Assembly: GCF_004295645.1 (NCBI RefSeq)
Contig: NZ_CP034752.1
Span: 1,364,001-1,428,000, forward strand
Reading direction: 5' to 3'
DNA: 64,000 bases
From: Limnobaculum zhutongyuii
Lineage (GTDB): Bacteria; Pseudomonadota; Gammaproteobacteria; Enterobacterales; Enterobacteriaceae
Made by a program: the position numbers and the translations under genes. Under the pieces are notes generated by a model. That model saw only the letters and a list, made by a program, of their open reading frames with translations, did no database searches and was not told the origin of the DNA. Of the stretch, positions 19,317 to 27,447 are shown piece by piece. Within the stretch, counting starts at the first letter, position 1. Each line of letters opens with the position of its first letter.

Positions 19317-20684
19317 TTACCCAAGGTAAATAAAGGTCATTACCAGGTTAACGATCGCCGCTACTGCCATCGGAATTGCCGTGCGTTTTACCACCTGGAA
19401 TGGAGAAACGTTGGCGATACCCGCGATAGCAACAATAGCAGCGGTAATGGGTGAAACCGTTCGCCCAAAGCTGGTCATAATCTGCATTGGCAGAATCAGC
19501 GTTACCACGTCTACTTTCAGGAAGGCCGCAATTTTAGGTGTTAAGGCCGCAAAGGAGAAGAACGCTGCATTACCGGACCCCATCAGGAACGCTGCCAGAG
19601 CAAGAATGAAGCTCATGACAATGATCATCGCCCCTACTCCGAAGCCTGCATTCTGCGCCGCGGTAATCAGCGTATCGACTGCTCCGACTTTCAGTAAACC
19701 GTTGGCGAAGACTTCACCACACACAATCAGTGAAACCACCAGAACAAACTGTTTACCCATTCCCTCGAAGAACAGCATAAAACTGTCCATTACCGCTTTA
19801 GCACTCTTTAATCTGAAGTACTCAAACACTAAGGCCACAATAGTACTGATAATCATCGCCGTGGTGACATCCATCTTGATGTGGGAATGGAAGATGGGGC
19901 TGAAACCAATAATCAAAACTAAAGGTACCACCGGCAATAATGCATAGATAAGTGGCGGACGGCTGTGATCGTTATGGTCAATATTATCCAGCGTTTCCTG
20001 ATTGAACACGAAACCTTCGCGCTTATCCCACCAGCGTTGTGCAATAAAGTGGGTAACGGCTACCGCCAGAATAATCGGAATCGTCACCGGCAACTGATGG
20101 TGAACAAAGTAGACCGCCGGATCGAGACCTGCGGTTTTAGCCGCCATGATAACGTTTCCTGACCCCGGACCGTGGTCGATAAACTGACAGGTACCAATGA
20201 CCGCCAGTGCAGACAGCGGGCTAACGCCAGTACGAATCAGAATCGGATACATGGTCACCATTAACAGCATTCCCAATCCCGCATGGCTTGGAATAAAGAT
20301 AACCAGAACCTGAGTAACCAGGAAGGAAACCACCAACAGTATATAAGGAGAACGAACAGACTTTAACGGACGCTCAAACACTGCAAACAGTGCTTTACTG
20401 GCACCCACGTGATCCATATAGCGAGAGAAACCCGCAATCGCCATCAGAGTCAGACCCAAACCTGCAAGCCTTGAACTTAATAAATCACTAAAGACTTTAA
20501 AGATGTCAAAAAACTCAAAGTTGGTGGTGGTTTTTTCCGGTAGTAAAGGCCCAATATCAAAAGCGACCGTTAACCCCATCAACAATAAACCACCCAGCAA
20601 CAGAACCGGTTGGGGCTTGTACCCCTTCGCCAGCATATAAATCACCAGCACCGTCACCAATAAGGCAAGAATAACGCCAAGCAT
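19317..20684 (-). CDS. DcuC-family C4-dicarboxylate carrier
   Basis: The 455-residue protein is an integral membrane carrier with about 12 hydrophobic segments. It shows the DcuC-type arrangement PSHAGLGMLLMVTMYPIL, IDHGPGSGNVIMAAK and FLMGSGNAAFFSF, then SFGRTVSPITAAIVAIAGIANVSPFQVVKRT near the end. DcuC proteins export succinate or exchange fumarate and succinate; DcuD-like relatives have unknown substrates. It lies 76 bp after the MetC-like gene on the same strand, with an imperfect hairpin between. Context suggests uptake of a C4-dicarboxylate adduct or efflux of the resulting dicarboxylate. Confidence 0.8.
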   Translation of the reverse strand: MLGVILALLVTVLVIYMLAKGYKPQPVLLLGGLLLMGLTVAFDIGPLLPEKTTTNFEFFDIFKVFSDLLSSRLAGLGLTLMAIAGFSRYMDHVGASKALFAVFERPLKSVRSPYILLVVSFLVTQVLVIFIPSHAGLGMLLMVTMYPILIRTGVSPLSALAVIGTCQFIDHGPGSGNVIMAAKTAGLDPAVYFVHHQLPVTIPIILAVAVTHFIAQRWWDKREGFVFNQETLDNIDHNDHSRPPLIYALLPVVPLVLIIGFSPIFHSHIKMDVTTAMIISTIVALVFEYFRLKSAKAVMDSFMLFFEGMGKQFVLVVSLIVCGEVFANGLLKVGAVDTLITAAQNAGFGVGAMIIVMSFILALAAFLMGSGNAAFFSFAALTPKIAAFLKVDVVTLILPMQIMTSFGRTVSPITAAIVAIAGIANVSPFQVVKRTAIPMAVAAIVNLVMTFIYLG

Positions 20685-20719
20685 AATTTTTCCTCATTAA
20701 ATTGGTCTGAACAGTCAGG

Positions 20720-20755
20720 TCCGGCAGGCGATGACTCCACGACTCACCCGCCGGA
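20720..20755 (-). other. Imperfect hairpin between MetC-like and DcuC-like genes
   Basis: TCCGGC (20720-20725) pairs with GCCGGA (20750-20755), extended by a GG/CC pair across one mismatch. There is no T tract, so it is more likely an mRNA-processing or stability hairpin than a terminator. Confidence 0.4.
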
Positions 20756-20760
20756 TAACA

Positions 20761-21933
20761 TCAAACTTTCAGCGCCTGAATTCCCTGTTCTAAATCCGCC
20801 AGCAAATCACTCACCTCTTCCAGACCGATATGGAAGCGAATGAATTGCCCGTGTTGGCTCCAGTCCGTTGCGCTGCGAGCCCCTTTAACGTTGGCCGGCA
20901 GCACCAGACTTTCATAGCCACCCCATGAAGCACCGATGCCAAACAGATCCAGCGCATCAATAAAGGCTTCAGCCTGAGCTAAGGTGTATTGAGGGTGTAG
21001 CTCAATGGTTAGCAGGCCATTTAATCCTTTACAGTCGCGTTGATAGAGATCGTGACGTGGGTGGTCTTCTAACCCAGGAAAATAGACTTTCTTCACTTCA
21101 GGGCGTTGCTGTAACCACTTGGCTACTGTCATCGCGTTTTGACCATGTACCGCCAGACGGGTAGACAGTGTTCTCATTCCCCGCAGCACCAGAGAGGCAT
21201 CATCCGGGCTGCTTACCTGACCCAGTGCTTCCGGCAGTTCGCCGATTTGATTCCACGCCTGTTCGTTGGCGACAACAATACCCATCATCACGTCGGAGTG
21301 GCCGCACAGATACTTGGTTGCAGCAATTACCGAAACGTCGGCTCCCAATTCCAGCGGGTTATATAACCAGCCAGAACCCCAGGTGTTATCTACGGCTACT
21401 GGTATATTGCGCTCATGAGCAATACGGCAGATTTCGGGTAGATCCAACATCTCATACAGCAATGAACCCGGTGATTCAGCGAATACCAATTGCGTTTCCG
21501 GACGCAGTTTGGCTTCAAAATCACTGCCGTCGGCCTTAAAGAAGTCATAACTAATGTTGTTTGGTTTTAAAAAGTGGCTACAGATTTTACGTACTGGCTC
21601 ATAGACAGAATCAGCAAACAGTACGTGACCTCCCGCCCGGGCATAACCCATGATAGTCACGGCGATAGCGGCCAGCCCGGTAGGGAACAACTGAGCGCGG
21701 TGACCACCTTCCAGTTCGGTAATTAATTGTTCTAATGCGAAAGCCGTTTCAGTACCCCGGGCACCGTAGCTCAGTAAACGCTCGGTTTCTCTGCGTTTAC
21801 GGGCATCACGCCAGGTGGTGATTGAATCAAAAAGAATGGTGCTGGCCCGCATTACCGGCGGATTTACCGGACCAATGTCCCGTGCTGGTCCTCTGCCACC
21901 ATGAATAAGACGAGTTTTGCGCGTTTGAGTCAT
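20761..21933 (-). CDS. PLP-dependent cystathionine beta-lyase-like enzyme
   Basis: The 390-residue protein belongs to the Cys/Met metabolism PLP family (MetC type). Visible are TRLIHGGRGPARDIGPVNPP at the N-terminus, the cofactor phosphate site ELEGGHRAQLFPTGLAAI, VAVDNTWGSGWLYNPLELGADV, and SVIAATKYLCGHSDVMMG, with the Schiff-base lysine in ATKYLCGHSD. Such enzymes cleave C-S bonds, giving pyruvate, ammonia and a thiol. A start ATG follows an AAGGAG ribosome site. The gene is first in a two-gene unit with the DcuC-like carrier, divergent from the lyase/MmgE-PrpD unit. Whether it makes homocysteine or serves the neighbouring catabolic genes is open. Confidence 0.82.
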   Translation of the reverse strand: MTQTRKTRLIHGGRGPARDIGPVNPPVMRASTILFDSITTWRDARKRRETERLLSYGARGTETAFALEQLITELEGGHRAQLFPTGLAAIAVTIMGYARAGGHVLFADSVYEPVRKICSHFLKPNNISYDFFKADGSDFEAKLRPETQLVFAESPGSLLYEMLDLPEICRIAHERNIPVAVDNTWGSGWLYNPLELGADVSVIAATKYLCGHSDVMMGIVVANEQAWNQIGELPEALGQVSSPDDASLVLRGMRTLSTRLAVHGQNAMTVAKWLQQRPEVKKVYFPGLEDHPRHDLYQRDCKGLNGLLTIELHPQYTLAQAEAFIDALDLFGIGASWGGYESLVLPANVKGARSATDWSQHGQFIRFHIGLEEVSDLLADLEQGIQALKV

Positions 21934-22531
21934 TATTATTTACTCCTTAGAAAGAATATTTCCGGATATATTTCCTTATTCCTCATTGCAAATAAGAAAT
22001 AATGGATTAATGAAAAATATAATTGAACAGGCTATAAATTAATTCGACATATAAAAGAAAATCATCTTAGCTCAATTATTATTCAGATATATCCTTGTTG
22101 CCTTAATTGAAACTACCACCGATAAATTAACTAAAAAATCCAAATAAATTGAAACATTGATCGCGATCTCACTTTAATACATTAATTATTCTAAACAGTA
22201 TTGAAGACAAACTTATATGATAATTAAATCAAATAAAAACAAATAGATACAAATAAAACCACAACTAAGAAATCTGATTAAACTTTTAAATAAGTCAGAA
22301 AAAAGACCATTTAACGACACATTAAAATTATTTAACAATGGATTAATATTACTAATGGAATATTAATCCAAAACACCTTGTTTATCTTCTTTCGTTATTG
22401 GAAGATTAAAACCAGACCATAATTTGAATTTACAAATTAATTACAGAATATTTAAAAAAATAATAACACCTAATGAGTGTTATCTATTCCTTCGCATTAC
22501 TAAAACCCTATTTAAATTAGGAGATAAAATT
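21934..22531. promoter_or_regulatory. AT-rich divergent control region
   Basis: This gap of almost 600 bp between the MetC-like gene (minus) and the lyase gene (plus) is strikingly AT-rich, with no supported gene. It must hold both promoters. A TTG-initiated extension of the lyase frame (from 22424) crosses it but has no family similarity. The composition would suit H-NS-type silencing, which is inference only. Confidence 0.45.
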
Positions 22532-23896
22532 ATGTCTACCAGCGTTTTTGATTCAGTATTACTGAAGAACCTGTGGTCCACCGAAGAGATGCGTCAAGTT
22601 TTTTCTGACGATGTGCGTATGCAGATGTGGCTGGATTATGAAGCAGCACTGGCCATTGAACAGGCAAAAATGGGAATTATTCCTCAGGAAGCGGCCGATG
22701 AGATCGTCGCCTGCGCCAAACTTGAACGTCTGGATATGGATTTCATCCTTGAGCAGGTTCGTTTAACTAAGCATCCGCTGGTACCTACTATTCGTGGTTT
22801 AGAGCATGCCTGTGCTAACGGCTTTGGTGAATATGTTCACTTCGGTCCCACCACTCAGGATGTGATGGATACCGGTATGGTATTGCAGTTTAAAATGGCG
22901 CATAAAATCTTCCTGCGCGATCTGAAAGAGATCGGCCGCTCTTTACTCAAACTGTCAGAAGAACACCGTAATACGCCAATGGCTGGCAGAACACTAGCCC
23001 TTCAGGCAATTCCTATTACTTTTGGTCATAAAACCGCTATCTGGCTGGCAGAAATGATGCGCCATCACGAGCGTCTGGTACAGCTGGAACCACGTCTGTT
23101 TGTCGGTAGTGTAGTGGGTGCCGTAGGTACTAAAGCCTCATTTGGCGAAGGTGCCGATGAGCTGGAACAGCGAGTACTAACCCGCCTCGGCTTAGGTACG
23201 CCAGAAATATCCTGGCAGCCTGCCCGCGATCGCTTCTGCGAATACGGTATGGTGCTGGGCATGATCAGCGCCACACTGGGCAAAATTGCCAATGAAATCC
23301 TGCTGCTGGCCCATAACGAATTTGATGAAGTGGCAGAACCGTTTGCCAAAGGTCAGGTAGGCTCTTCCACCATGCCGCATAAACGTAACCCGGCCATTAC
23401 TGAAAACGCCTCCTGCGTTAGCAATACCCTGAAAGGTAACGTCTCTATTCTGTTAGATCTGATGAAGCATCAGCATGAACGTGATGGTGCTATCTGGAAA
23501 ATGGAGTGGAAACTGTTACCGGAAATCTGCCTGATGCTGTCCGTCATTATGGATAACATGAAGTTCACGCTTTCCGGCCTGCAAGTGAAGAAAGAGAAGA
23601 TGCGCAGCAATCTGGATATCCTCGGTGGATTTATGCTGGCAGAACGCGTGATGTTTGAACTGTCAGAAAAACTGGGTAAGCAAACGGCCCATGAACTGGT
23701 ATATGAAGCCTCAATGCACGGCTTAGAAGATGGCGGTACTTTCAGTCAGGCGCTGTCAGACGATCCACGTATTAAAGCCGCATTAACTAAAGAAGAACTG
23801 GATGCAGTTCTCGATCCAACCACCTATGTTGGCAACGCGCCACAGCAAGTTGACCGCGTAGTCGCTGAAGTTAAAGCCAGCGGCTGGCTGAAGTAA
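22532..23896 (+). CDS. Aspartase/fumarase-superfamily lyase (adenylosuccinate lyase-like)
   Basis: The 454-residue enzyme has the superfamily signature GSSTMPHKRNP around residue 280 (the flexible catalytic serine loop), HFGPTTQDVMDTG near residue 110 and TLALQAIPITFGHK near residue 155. All members release fumarate or a similar product by breaking a C-N, C-O or C-S bond; the closest-looking relatives are adenylosuccinate lyase and carboxymuconate cycloisomerase. It is not the housekeeping PurB judging by context. The ATG at 22532 follows AGGAG by 8 nt. Downstream is an MmgE/PrpD gene, a pairing known from iminodisuccinate degradation (lyase plus epimerase). Confidence 0.8.
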   Translation: MSTSVFDSVLLKNLWSTEEMRQVFSDDVRMQMWLDYEAALAIEQAKMGIIPQEAADEIVACAKLERLDMDFILEQVRLTKHPLVPTIRGLEHACANGFGEYVHFGPTTQDVMDTGMVLQFKMAHKIFLRDLKEIGRSLLKLSEEHRNTPMAGRTLALQAIPITFGHKTAIWLAEMMRHHERLVQLEPRLFVGSVVGAVGTKASFGEGADELEQRVLTRLGLGTPEISWQPARDRFCEYGMVLGMISATLGKIANEILLLAHNEFDEVAEPFAKGQVGSSTMPHKRNPAITENASCVSNTLKGNVSILLDLMKHQHERDGAIWKMEWKLLPEICLMLSVIMDNMKFTLSGLQVKKEKMRSNLDILGGFMLAERVMFELSEKLGKQTAHELVYEASMHGLEDGGTFSQALSDDPRIKAALTKEELDAVLDPTTYVGNAPQQVDRVVAEVKASGWLK

Positions 23897-23903
23897 TGAC
23901 CTC

Positions 23904-23942
23904 ATCAGTGACAGAGGGAATCATTAATCCTCTGTCACTGAT
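23904..23942 (+). other. Perfect 14-bp intercistronic hairpin
   Basis: ATCAGTGACAGAGG (23904-23917) pairs perfectly with CCTCTGTCACTGAT (23929-23942) around an 11-nt loop, just after the lyase stop. It lacks a T tract, so it may stabilise the upstream message or attenuate the downstream MmgE/PrpD gene; it could also be a protein-binding palindrome. Confidence 0.65.
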
Positions 23943-24025
23943 TCAGCCTGACAGAGCCAATCTCAGTAAGCGGCCTTAGTGAGATAAGCCCTGAGAACCA
24001 CTTGAAAGAATCTGGAAACACAATC

Positions 24026-25414
24026 ATGACCCACAGTGAATATTTAAGTCAGTTTATTACCCAACAAAATTTTCAGTCTATTCCCCCTCAGGTTATTGAG
24101 CGGGCTAAACTTCATTTATTAGATACTTTTGGCGTTGCGCTGGCGGGTTCCGTCCAGGCTAACGGCATTAACAGCCGTACCAGTCTGGTTGAAATGCCGC
24201 ACACGCAGGGAGAATGCCGGATATGGGGAAGTCCATACAAGCTTTCTCCCGCCTATGCGGCAATGGCAAATGGTATTGCCTCGCACGTACTGGATTTTGA
24301 TGATACGCATACCGACTCTATTGTTCATGGTAGTGCAGTACTGGCACCGCTGGTTATGGCGCTGGCAGAGGATCTGAATCTTGATAGTCGTACCATGCTG
24401 GCTGCTTATGTGATTGGCTGGGAGGTGGCTGCCCGAGTAGGTATTGCGTCCAAAGGCTCATTTCACCAACGCGGTTTCCACTCCACCGCTATTGCCGGCG
24501 TGTTTGGTGCAGTAAGCAGCGCCGCACATTTACTCAAACTGAATCCGGAAGCCTGTGCCCACGCTATTGGTTTAACCGGCAGTCAGGCTTCCGGCGTAGC
24601 GGAATACCTGACCAACAGCTCTTCCGCAAAATGCTTCCATGCCGGTTGGTCTGCCCATTCCGGACTGATATCAGCCTATATGGCCAAAAGCGGTATGACA
24701 GGGCCACTGACCATTTTTGAAGGCCGTTACGGGCTATATGTCACTCACGGTATCAAAGAAAATGCCAAACCGGCAGAGGTGTATGCTGAATTAGGCCAGC
24801 GTTGGGAGATGATGCATGTCTCAATCAAACCATACCCATGCTGCCATTTTGCTCACGCCACTGTAGATTGCGCCCGTATGTTACGCCAGGATGGTATCGC
24901 ACCGGATAACATCGAAAGTATTCACTGTGTAGTGGACCCCATTGCTGCAGCACTGATTTGCGAACCATTAGAAAACAAGTTTGCTCCACAAACGCCTTAT
25001 GCCGCAAAATTCAGCCTGCCATATCTGGTCGCCAGCGGCATCTACGATGATGGCCTGAATCTTTCATCATTCCAGCCGCAGCAGTTAACCCGTCCGGAAG
25101 TATTAGAGATGGCAAAAAAGGTCTCTTACCGTTATTGCCAACCGGGAGAGATCCCCTTCCCAACCTACTTCCCTGGTTACATTGATGTAACCCTGAAAGA
25201 CGGCACCATGGTCAGCAAACGTCTGGATATTAACTACGGTAATCCGGATAACCCGATGCAGCGCAGCGACGTAGAACGCAAATTCCGCGACAACGTAGCG
25301 GGTATTTTGACTCAGGAAGCCTGCGAAAAAGTCATTAAACTGGTCAGCGATTTGGAAAATCAGTCCGTCACCGAACTGGCAAAACTCCTCACTGACACAG
25401 TGAAGTCATTCTAA
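24026..25414 (+). CDS. MmgE/PrpD-family protein (possible epimerase or dehydratase)
   Basis: This 462-residue cytosolic protein belongs to the MmgE/PrpD family, which contains 2-methylcitrate dehydratase, cis-aconitate decarboxylase and iminodisuccinate epimerase. Hallmarks are LLDTFGVALAG near residue 33, HVLDFDDTHTDSIVHGSAV near residue 90, GFHSTAIAGVFGA, and KPYPCCHFAHATVDCARM around residue 270. The ATG at 24026 was preferred over an upstream TTG because it begins the conserved domain. It follows the lyase gene on the same strand and ends before a strong terminator. Substrate specificity cannot be read; epimerisation of a succinylated adduct for the lyase is a reasonable guess. Confidence 0.8.
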   Translation: MTHSEYLSQFITQQNFQSIPPQVIERAKLHLLDTFGVALAGSVQANGINSRTSLVEMPHTQGECRIWGSPYKLSPAYAAMANGIASHVLDFDDTHTDSIVHGSAVLAPLVMALAEDLNLDSRTMLAAYVIGWEVAARVGIASKGSFHQRGFHSTAIAGVFGAVSSAAHLLKLNPEACAHAIGLTGSQASGVAEYLTNSSSAKCFHAGWSAHSGLISAYMAKSGMTGPLTIFEGRYGLYVTHGIKENAKPAEVYAELGQRWEMMHVSIKPYPCCHFAHATVDCARMLRQDGIAPDNIESIHCVVDPIAAALICEPLENKFAPQTPYAAKFSLPYLVASGIYDDGLNLSSFQPQQLTRPEVLEMAKKVSYRYCQPGEIPFPTYFPGYIDVTLKDGTMVSKRLDINYGNPDNPMQRSDVERKFRDNVAGILTQEACEKVIKLVSDLENQSVTELAKLLTDTVKSF

Positions 25415-25447
25415 TAATAAAAAATATTATTTCCTTGTATACCCCTT

Positions 25448-25486
25448 GCCCTTATCTCACTCTAACCGTGATAAGGGCCTTTTTTT
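25448..25486 (+). terminator. Rho-independent terminator after MmgE/PrpD gene
   Basis: GCCCTTATC (25448-25456) pairs with GATAAGGGC (25470-25478), followed by C and seven Ts. This is a strong intrinsic terminator closing the lyase/MmgE-PrpD unit. Confidence 0.88.
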
Positions 25487-25540
25487 ATCAAATAAACTAA
25501 CAACAAAATTATCGCCCCTAATCTCTCCAACGCCCTCGAT

Positions 25541-25583
25541 TTTGATCTTGATCTGACCTTGACCTTCCTTGACCTTGACCTTT
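25541..25583. repeat. Short imperfect tandem repeat of TTGACC type
   Basis: About seven near-identical 6-bp units (TTGATC, TTGACC variants) follow each other, with one short interruption. It lies directly before the hairpin-rich element. Function unknown; slippage-prone. Confidence 0.6.
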
Positions 25584-25631
25584 AACAAAGAGCACTGGAA
25601 TTCAGCCGACAACTGAGAGAGGGTAGCACGC

Positions 25632-25801
25632 CAAACAGGGATGTTTGCCGAGGCGCAGCGACGTAGGGAGCGGCTCTGCGCCGGTGCGTAAACCCGAACG
25701 AAAGCGGAGGGAAGTCGCCGTCAGGCGACCTGGATTCGGGTGCGAAGGCGCGGGAGTGCAGAGGGCGCTCGCCCCAGCGCCCTTTGCTCGGCCACCTGCA
25801 C
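25632..25801. repeat. GC-rich chain of nested hairpins
   Basis: Four consecutive stem-loops fill this stretch. CAAACA (25632) pairs with TGTTTG (25642) around a GGGA loop. GGCGCAG (25652) pairs with CTGCGCC (25676). ACCCGAA (25692) pairs with TTCGGGT (25735) and encloses GTCGCC-gtca-GGCGAC (25714-25729). GTGCAG (25756) pairs with CTGCAC (25796) and encloses AGGGCGCT/AGCGCCCT (25762-25783). The GC content is far above the surrounding intergenic DNA. It could be a dispersed intergenic repeat or a structured RNA; the 88-codon frame on the minus strand is probably an accident of this composition. Confidence 0.6.
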
Positions 25802-25886
25802 GATAGCCAATCCAAACACAGCACTATTGGTGGACGAAACTGACGCAAAACTATATGTGAACGAAACTAACTCATATCTTAGCCAG

Positions 25887-26768
25887 TCATCTCCTCCGAA
25901 TGATAATCATCCCCTTCAACGACTCAAACAACACCTTCGCCGCCTTCTGCGGACTATTACTCCGCATATACAGGTTATATTTAATATCCGGTAACCGCGG
26001 CAGACCATCGGCCTCACCCAGAATCCTTAAATCATCACCCAGTAACTCAATGGAGCGCGCCATAATTCCCAGTCCTGCCCGGACAGCCGCTCTGGCACCC
26101 GAGAGCGTGGTGGCTACATAGGCAATTCGCCAGGCAATACCCGCCTGCTCCAGGTGATTAATTGCCATATTACGATAAGTGCTGGGTTCATCCAGAACCA
26201 CTAGCGGTAATGGTTCATCAATATTGAGTTCATAATTGGTCGCGCAGTACCATAAAGAAGGAGAGACTCGCAGTACCAGACTGGGGTAATCGACGCTTTC
26301 TACCGTGGAAATAGCCATATCCACTACGTCGTTTTTCAGCATATCCATCAGAAATGGACTGCGTTTAACCACAATCTCAATCACCAACCGTGGATAAGCT
26401 TTAGAGAAACGGGAGAGCAGCTCGGGCAAAATAGTATTTGCCGTATCATCCGGTGAACCAATACGCAGAACGCCATCCACATCGTCATACATTAAAGACA
26501 GACATGCTTCATCATTCAGACGCAATATACGTCTGGCATAGCCCAGCATCTTCACACCGTGTTCAGTTAGCGATTTATTGCGTCCACTGCGACCAAACAA
26601 CTCTTTACCCACCAACTGCTCCAGACGTTGCATCTGCTGGCTAACGGCAGATTGTGTACGATGTACCGACTCCGCTGCGGCGGCAAAACTATTGCCTTCA
26701 GCTACAGCAACAAAAGTTCGTAACAGATCAAGCTCAAGATTAGGAATAGGACGTTTCAGATGTACCAT
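25887..26768 (-). CDS. lrhA: LysR-family regulator LrhA
   Basis: The 293-residue protein is a LysR-type regulator with an N-terminal winged helix (LDLLRTFVAVAEGNSFAAAAE, then RTQSAVSQQMQRLEQLVGK) and a C-terminal effector domain. The N-terminal half matches LrhA/PecT/HexA proteins closely, and the location between nuo and alaA is that of lrhA in E. coli, where it represses flagella and affects stress genes. The C-terminus ends around residue 293, some 20 residues shorter than E. coli LrhA. An unusually long upstream gap is conserved in kind. A local role for the neighbouring lyase cluster is possible but unproven. Confidence 0.88.
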   Translation of the reverse strand: MVHLKRPIPNLELDLLRTFVAVAEGNSFAAAAESVHRTQSAVSQQMQRLEQLVGKELFGRSGRNKSLTEHGVKMLGYARRILRLNDEACLSLMYDDVDGVLRIGSPDDTANTILPELLSRFSKAYPRLVIEIVVKRSPFLMDMLKNDVVDMAISTVESVDYPSLVLRVSPSLWYCATNYELNIDEPLPLVVLDEPSTYRNMAINHLEQAGIAWRIAYVATTLSGARAAVRAGLGIMARSIELLGDDLRILGEADGLPRLPDIKYNLYMRSNSPQKAAKVLFESLKGMIIIRRR

Positions 26769-27447
26769 AGTGTAACTCTTTCATTTCTCCACAGAACTAC
26801 GGGCCGCACTCTGTAAGTTGATAATCGCTAAATGACGCCAATAACAATCAGGATTGAGTTACCTTATCCTACTCCCATACCAAGCGCAAAGTTGATATAG
26901 CTACTGGCGTTAGCTAAAAATACTCTTTTGGTGAAAAAGATAAAATGACCCAACAAATTATTTTGATTGAATCATATTTCACATATTTATTACCTCGAAT
27001 TGATTAATTTAATGCATCATTTGATTGCTTTTTAGTCAGTTAATACTTGCTAAATCATTAAGTTTCCTCTTTAACACGCAATTTGACTGCCCTTACAACC
27101 ACAAATAAGTGAATTAATTAGACCAAACATCCATCAATGAGCAATAAACCAGCGATTAAATCCAATTATTTGGTTTCAGCACCAAATTTTTGCATATTTT
27201 ATGCTACTCCTATTGCGTAAAGGCCGCCAATCATAGACTATCCCCCTGAATGGTAATCCGCTGGATAACAGACTCAGTTTTAGTGAATAAATTGGCTTTA
27301 TTCATTAAAATTGAATTTAAATTCAAAATAAGCGTTTCTTGCCACATATTAATCTATTTTCAAACCAGACTTAGCTTTTTAAAATTCATTAATTTTATAT
27401 AAATTATCAATAAGTTACTGGTTGTTATTTAAGACAAGGAATAACAC
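26769..27447. promoter_or_regulatory. Long AT-rich region upstream of lrhA and brnQ
   Basis: The 679-bp divergent gap carries no supported gene. It must hold the promoters for lrhA (minus) and brnQ (plus). lrhA in E. coli also has a long, regulated leader. I could not pick individual promoters with confidence. Confidence 0.45.

Noticed and set aside
22424..22531. N-terminal extension of the lyase from an upstream TTG
   Set aside because: AT-rich, no similarity to the family, while the ATG at 22532 has an AGGAG site at ideal spacing.
25541..25583. TTGACC repeats considered as a CRISPR-like or iteron array
   Set aside because: Units are only 6 bp, there are no spacers, no cas or replication genes nearby.
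25582..25848. 88-codon minus-strand frame
   Set aside because: It coincides with the GC-rich hairpin chain, and its composition follows from that element; no ribosome site or domain.
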